A stretch of DNA of 64,000 bases from JANQIO01 sp036351375 (GTDB taxonomy: Bacteria > Pseudomonadota > Gammaproteobacteria > Pseudomonadales > Halieaceae), in NCBI GenBank assembly GCA_036351375.1, contig JAZBOY010000100.1:45332-109331 (forward strand), read 5' to 3'. The translations under genes were made by a program, and so were the position numbers. Below the pieces are notes generated by a model. It ran no database searches, was not told the DNA's origin, and saw only the letters and a program-made list of their open reading frames with translations. This document shows, one piece after another, positions 60,053 through 64,000 of the stretch (positions are counted from its first letter, which is position 1; every line of letters begins with the position of its first letter).

Positions 60053-60155
60053 GCGCCCGAAGCCCCCGGGGATGGGGATTCGCTCACATTTTCACCAATT
60101 TATTCCGGCTGAAATAGCCCTCCCACCTAAAAGCCATGCTAGTTTCATGCCAAAG

Positions 60156-60184
60156 TTGCCTCGTCACTGTAGCAGGGCTACACT
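60156..60184 (+). promoter_or_regulatory. Candidate promoter of rpoN
   Basis: TTGCCT (60156-60161), 17 bases, then TACACT (60179-60184), about 25 bases upstream of the rpoN ATG. The boxes are only moderate matches. Confidence 0.35.
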
Positions 60185-60208
60185 GGCCGCAGGGAGCAGC
60201 CAACCACT

Positions 60209-61663
60209 ATGAAACAATCCCTACAACTTAAGCTTGGCCAACAGCTGGTAATGACACCCCAGCTGCAGCAGGCTATCAAGCTGCTCCAGCTCTCTACCCT
60301 CGACCTGCAGCAGGAAATCCAGGAAGCCCTGGATACCAACCCTATGCTGGACGTGGAGGAGTCCCTGGAAGCCGACAGCGGCGACAGCCAGGACACCGAG
60401 CAACGCAGCGACAGCACCGCCAGCGCCGAGCGTGAACTATCCGATTTCGACGCCAGCATCCCGGACGAACTGCCGGTGGATACCCAGTGGGATGACGTCT
60501 ACCAGTCGCCGATGGGCTCAGCACCTGCGGCAGCGCCGGAGGGCGATTTCGATTTCGACAGCCGCAACGCCAGCGGTGAAACCCTCGGCGATCACCTGCT
60601 CTGGCAACTCAACCTGACCCGGCTGTCAGATACCGACCGCGTGATCGCCATGGCGATCATTGACGGCACCGACGACAACGGCCGCCTGACCGCACCGGTG
60701 GAAGACATCTGGTCGGGCCTTGCTGCCGACCTCGACGTCGAACTGGACGAGGTGATGGCGGTACTGCACCGCCTGCAGCAGTTCGACCCGCCCGGCGTCT
60801 GCACCCACGACCTGCGTGAATGCCTGCTGGTGCAGCTGCACCAACTGGCGCCGGATACTCCCTACCTGGCCGAGGCGCGGCTGGTGGTCAATCGCTACAT
60901 CAACCTGTTGGGCAATCGCGACTACGCCCAGTTGATCCGCCGCAGCAAGATCCGCGAGCCGGAGCTGCGCGAGGTGCTGGCGCTGATACAGTCGCTCAAT
61001 CCCAACCCCGGCCAGTCCATCGGTACGGACAATACCGAGTACGTGGTGCCGGACGTATTTGTCAGCAAGAGGAACGGGGCCTGGGTCGTGGAGCTGAACC
61101 CCGACATCGCCCCCCGCCTGAAGATCAACACCGACTACGCGGGACTGGTGAAGCGCGCCGACAACAGCGCCGACAACACCTACATGCGCGACAGCCTGCA
61201 GGAAGCCCGCTGGTTCCTGAAAAGCCTGCAGAGCCGCAATGAAACTCTCATGAAGGTCGCCACCCGCATCGTCGAACACCAGCGCGGTTTCCTCGAGTAC
61301 GGCGAAGAGGCGATGAAGCCACTGGTTCTGCACGACATCGCCGAGGCGGTGGAAATGCATGAGTCGACGATCTCCCGGGTCACGACCCAGAAATACATGC
61401 ACACCCCGCGGGGCATCTTCGAGCTGAAGTATTTTTTCTCCAGCCACGTCAACACGGCGTCGGGCGGAGAGTGTTCCTCGACGGCTATCAGGGCCTTGAT
61501 CAAGAAGCTGATCGCCGCCGAAAATCCGAGGAAGCCCTTGAGCGACAGCAAGATCACCAGCCTGCTCGCAGAACAGGGTATCAAGGTGGCGCGCAGGACC
61601 ATCGCGAAGTATCGAGAGTCCCTGGTGATCCCACCCTCAAACGAGCGCAAGCGACTGGTCTAG
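60209..61663 (+). CDS. rpoN: RpoN, sigma-54
   Basis: A 484-residue alternative sigma factor for enhancer-dependent transcription. The glutamine-rich N-terminal activator region (LKLGQQLVMTPQLQQAIKLL), an acidic middle region, the core-binding domain and the RpoN box ARRTIAKYRE near the C-terminus are present. Helix-turn-helix VEMHESTISRVTTQKYM precedes it. It follows lptB and heads the hpf-ptsN-rapZ-npr run. Confidence 0.96.
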   Translation: MKQSLQLKLGQQLVMTPQLQQAIKLLQLSTLDLQQEIQEALDTNPMLDVEESLEADSGDSQDTEQRSDSTASAERELSDFDASIPDELPVDTQWDDVYQSPMGSAPAAAPEGDFDFDSRNASGETLGDHLLWQLNLTRLSDTDRVIAMAIIDGTDDNGRLTAPVEDIWSGLAADLDVELDEVMAVLHRLQQFDPPGVCTHDLRECLLVQLHQLAPDTPYLAEARLVVNRYINLLGNRDYAQLIRRSKIREPELREVLALIQSLNPNPGQSIGTDNTEYVVPDVFVSKRNGAWVVELNPDIAPRLKINTDYAGLVKRADNSADNTYMRDSLQEARWFLKSLQSRNETLMKVATRIVEHQRGFLEYGEEAMKPLVLHDIAEAVEMHESTISRVTTQKYMHTPRGIFELKYFFSSHVNTASGGECSSTAIRALIKKLIAAENPRKPLSDSKITSLLAEQGIKVARRTIAKYRESLVIPPSNERKRLV

Positions 61664-61706
61664 GCTTACAAGACCGGCTGGCGCCCACGCGTAACAGGAG
61701 CGACAT

Positions 61707-61994
61707 ATGCAAATCACAATCAGCGGTCACCATGTTGACGTCACGCCCGCGCTGCGGGAGTACGTACTCACCAAGTTCGATCGACTGCAACGACATTCTG
61801 ACCAGATCACGAACACGGACGTGACTCTGATTGTGGAGAAGCTGGTGCAAAAGGCGGAGGCAACGGTACACGTATCCGGTGCCGATATCTTCGCCAATGC
61901 CGAGTCAGAGGACATGTACGCCGCCATCGACATGCTCGCGGACAAGCTGGACCGCCAACTCATCAAGCACAAGGAAAAAATGCGCGGCCACTGA
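61707..61994 (+). CDS. hpf: HPF, short ribosome hibernation factor
   Basis: A 95-residue protein of the short HPF family, which helps form 100S ribosome dimers in stationary phase. ITISGHHVDVTPALREYVLTK and DIFANAESEDMYAAIDMLADKLDRQL are typical. An AACAGGAG ribosome-binding site precedes the ATG. Its stop overlaps ptsN (TGATG). Confidence 0.96.
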   Translation: MQITISGHHVDVTPALREYVLTKFDRLQRHSDQITNTDVTLIVEKLVQKAEATVHVSGADIFANAESEDMYAAIDMLADKLDRQLIKHKEKMRGH

Positions 61995-62452
61995 TGTTCC
62001 AGCTAAAAGAGCTTCTGAGCCCCGCGCTGACCTTCTGCGCGGCGCCCGGCACCAGCAAGAAAAAGGTCATTGAAACCGCGTCGGCGCTCATCGCCGAGCG
62101 ACGTTCAGACCTGGAAGCTGCCGAGATCTACAACAACCTGCTGGCTCGCGAGAGACTGGGCAGTACGGCGCTGGGGGACGGCATTGCCATTCCCCACTGC
62201 CGGCTGACCGCTTGCCAGGAACCCGTGGGCAGCCTGATTACCCTGGAGGAACCGGTCGACTTTGACGCCAGTGACGGCCAGCGGGTAGACATCCTGTTCA
62301 TTCTCATGGTGCCGGAAGAGGCCACCCAGGAGCATCTGGACATTCTCGCCGGACTGGCACGGCTGCTGAGCCAGGCCGCGTTCTGCGACGCTCTGCGCGC
62401 GGCGGAGAGCGACGAAGCGCTCTATCGGGCGGCAGTCGACTACGAGCTCTGA
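61994..62452 (+). CDS. ptsN: PtsN, EIIA-Ntr
   Basis: A 152-residue regulatory phosphotransferase protein. The phosphorylated histidine lies in GDGIAIPHCRL. In the PTS-Ntr it takes phosphate from NPr and modulates potassium transport, sigma-E signalling and nitrogen responses. The mate NPr is at 63388. Confidence 0.95.
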   Translation: MFQLKELLSPALTFCAAPGTSKKKVIETASALIAERRSDLEAAEIYNNLLARERLGSTALGDGIAIPHCRLTACQEPVGSLITLEEPVDFDASDGQRVDILFILMVPEEATQEHLDILAGLARLLSQAAFCDALRAAESDEALYRAAVDYEL

Positions 62453-62458
62453 ACCGGC

Positions 62459-63373
62459 ATGCGGTTGGTCATCATCAGCGGACGCTCGGGCTCGGGCAAG
62501 AGCACCGCGCTGCACCAGCTTGAGGACGAGGGTTTCTACTGCATCGACAACCTGCCGGCGACGCTGCTGCCCGCCCTGGTCGAACGCGGCCTGTCAGAGC
62601 CGCTCTCCCCGGCCGGGCTCGCGGTCTGTATCGATGCCCGCAACGCCCACGTCGACCTTGAAAGTTTCTCCACGCTGCTGGCGGAGTTGCCCGCCAGCGT
62701 GGACATGGACATCCTGTTCCTCGACGCCGATGACGCCAGTCTCATCAAGCGCTTCAGCGAAACCCGCCGACGCCACCCGCTCAGCGCAAGCGATACGCCC
62801 CTGGCCGACGCCATAGCCCGGGAACGGGCGATTCTCGAGCCCATCGCCAGCGCCGCCTCGCTGGTGATCGACACCAGCCAGATGACGATCTACGAGCTGC
62901 GTTCAGCCATTCGCGAGCGGCTGGTGGGCGCCCGGTCCGGCGAGATATCCGTGCTGTTCCAGTCTTTCGGTTTCAAGCGCGGGCTGCCGTCCGATGCCGA
63001 CCTGGTATTCGATGTGCGCATCCTGCCCAATCCGCACTGGGAAAAGTCGCTGCGCCTGCAAACCGGGCGTGACCCGGAGGTAGTGGCATTCCTCGAGGAG
63101 CAGCCCATGGCACTGGAGCTGTTCGATGAAATGGCGAGCTTCCTCGATAGCTGGCTGCCGCGCTACCGCGAAAGCAATCGCAGCTACATCACGATTGCCG
63201 TCGGTTGTACGGGTGGGCAACATCGTTCAGTATATCTCGCTGAGAAACTCTACCGTCGCTTCCGCGAGGATTACCCGCAAGCCAACCTGCGACACCGCGA
63301 GTTGCAGGGCAGCCCACCACCCCAGGCCGGTGACGGCGCCGCAGACAGGCTGCAGCAAAACCCCGAGTCATAA
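62459..63373 (+). CDS. rapZ: RapZ, RNase adaptor / nucleotide-binding protein
   Basis: A 304-residue P-loop protein. Walker A is GRSGSGKSTALHQLED, followed by YCIDNLPATLLP, DLVFDVRILPNPHWE and a C-terminal ITIAVGCTGGQHRSVYLAEKL. RapZ senses glucosamine-6-phosphate and directs RNase E to GlmZ in enterobacteria. It lies 6 bases after ptsN. Confidence 0.95.
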   Translation: MRLVIISGRSGSGKSTALHQLEDEGFYCIDNLPATLLPALVERGLSEPLSPAGLAVCIDARNAHVDLESFSTLLAELPASVDMDILFLDADDASLIKRFSETRRRHPLSASDTPLADAIARERAILEPIASAASLVIDTSQMTIYELRSAIRERLVGARSGEISVLFQSFGFKRGLPSDADLVFDVRILPNPHWEKSLRLQTGRDPEVVAFLEEQPMALELFDEMASFLDSWLPRYRESNRSYITIAVGCTGGQHRSVYLAEKLYRRFREDYPQANLRHRELQGSPPPQAGDGAADRLQQNPES

Positions 63374-63387
63374 GCACAAGGCAGAAC

Positions 63388-63657
63388 ATGCTCCGGCAGA
63401 AAATTACAATAATCAACAAGCTGGGTTTGCACGCGCGAGCAGCCGCCAAGTTCGTCAGCTGTGCGTCCACCTTCTCCAGTACCATCCAGGTCGGCCAGGC
63501 CGGCAAACTGGTGGACGGGAAGAGCATCATGTCGGTGATGATGCTGGCCGCCGGCAAAGGCACCGAGCTGGAGCTGCAGGTTGAGGGCAAGGACGAAGAG
63601 GAAGCGCTGGCCGCCATTACGCAACTGATCGAGAACCGCTTCGACGAGGGCGAGTAA
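63388..63657 (+). CDS. npr: NPr (PtsO), HPr-like phosphocarrier
   Basis: An 89-residue HPr-family protein with the phosphorylation histidine in NKLGLHARAAAKFV. KSIMSVMMLAAGKGTELEL is the second conserved block. It relays phosphate from EI-Ntr to PtsN. EI-Ntr itself is not in the window. Confidence 0.96.
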   Translation: MLRQKITIINKLGLHARAAAKFVSCASTFSSTIQVGQAGKLVDGKSIMSVMMLAAGKGTELELQVEGKDEEEALAAITQLIENRFDEGE

Positions 63658-63718
63658 TGCGTTGCCCGGCGCACGCTGGTACACACAATGCTGTGCCATG
63701 CCCCAGGAGTGCCGGGTA

Positions 63719-64000
63719 ATGGGCCAGGCCACGGAAACCAATCGCACCCAGGCGCAGCTCGAAGAGCTGACACGCGCGCTGGGCAGCGGCACCTTCGTCA
63801 ACGTGCGGCACATGCTCAACGCCCTCCCCGCCCCCGAGGTAGCACGCCTGCTCGAATCCTCACCGCCGCCGACCCGGGCCGTACTCTGGCAGCTGGTGGA
63901 CGAGGAGGACGAGGGCGAAATCCTCCAGGAGCTCGGCGATGAGGTGCAGTCGGAGTTCCTGCGCGGCATGGATGCGGCGGAAGTGGCCGCCGCCACCGAA
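63719..64000 (+). CDS. mgtE: MgtE magnesium transporter, N-terminal fragment
   Basis: The first 94 codons of a gene cut by the right edge. The visible part is the cytoplasmic MgtE N domain: EELTRALGSGTFVNVRHMLNAL, VARLLESSPPPTRAVLWQLV and DEVQSEFLRGMDAAEVAAAT, with the alpha-superhelical repeat pattern. ATG 63719 is chosen because AGGAG lies 10 bases upstream; ATG 63698 would add 7 residues. The CBS and membrane domains are outside the window. Confidence 0.9.
   Translation, partial: MGQATETNRTQAQLEELTRALGSGTFVNVRHMLNALPAPEVARLLESSPPPTRAVLWQLVDEEDEGEILQELGDEVQSEFLRGMDAAEVAAATE

Overview
The window is high-GC (visibly well above 60 %) chromosomal DNA from a gammaproteobacterium. The gene orders are the gammaproteobacterial ones: rsmI-rnpB-mraZ-rsmH-ftsL-ftsI-murE, lpoA-yraN-diaA-dolP, rplM-rpsI-petA-petBC-sspA-sspB and yrbG-kdsD-kdsC-lptA-lptB-rpoN-hpf-ptsN-rapZ-npr-mgtE. 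The best guess is a marine Cellvibrionales/Halieaceae-like (OM60/NOR5) organism, from overall gene content, the number of sulfotransferases and protein similarity. That assignment is inference. No tRNA, CRISPR array, prophage or insertion sequence is seen.

Layout. 1-5.9 kb (minus strand): start of the dcw division/wall cluster (murE fragment, ftsI, ftsL, rsmH, mraZ with a clear promoter and MraZ-box array), a small conserved gene, a repeat-rich spacer, RNase P RNA and rsmI. 6.0-9.5 kb (plus): lpoA, yraN, diaA, dolP. 9.5-14.6 kb (minus): sspB, sspA, cytochrome bc1 genes with cytochrome b and c1 fused into one frame, rpsI, rplM. 49-64 kb: zapE, zapG, a NIF3-family gene, a DegS/AlgW protease, hisD, hisG, ibaG, mlaC, then the KDO/Lpt/RpoN/PTS-Ntr block ending in a cut-off mgtE.

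Between these two conserved flanks, 14.7-48.9 kb is a roughly 34-kb envelope-lipid island, the most interesting part of the window. It holds a 4'-phosphopantetheinyl transferase, four sulfotransferases, three paralogous GT-A-like glycosyltransferases, three ELM1-family proteins, two 2OG-Fe(II) oxygenases, a GT2 glycosyltransferase, an O-antigen-ligase-like protein, a lipid kinase followed by a Tam41-like cytidylyltransferase, LptF, LptG and MsbA. It also holds what looks like a full bacterial ceramide pathway: acyl carrier protein, serine palmitoyltransferase, acyl-ACP synthetase, ceramide reductase and bacterial ceramide synthase. A FA2H-type fatty-acid hydroxylase and two LpxL-like acyltransferases close the island.

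Working model (inference): the PPTase activates the ACP, the ceramide enzymes build the backbone, the hydroxylase modifies it, and the lipid kinase plus Tam41-like enzyme turn ceramide or diacylglycerol into a CDP-activated lipid. The glycosyltransferases, ELM1 proteins and sulfotransferases then make a sulfated glycolipid, which MsbA and LptFG could export. The conserved envelope operons outside the island also differ from the usual arrangement: lptC is absent between kdsC and lptA, mlaF/E/D and mlaB are absent around mlaC, and murA has left the ibaG-hisG position and lies beside the serine palmitoyltransferase gene. Several convergent or operon-internal spacers carry short G+C-rich tandem arrays or large inverted repeats.
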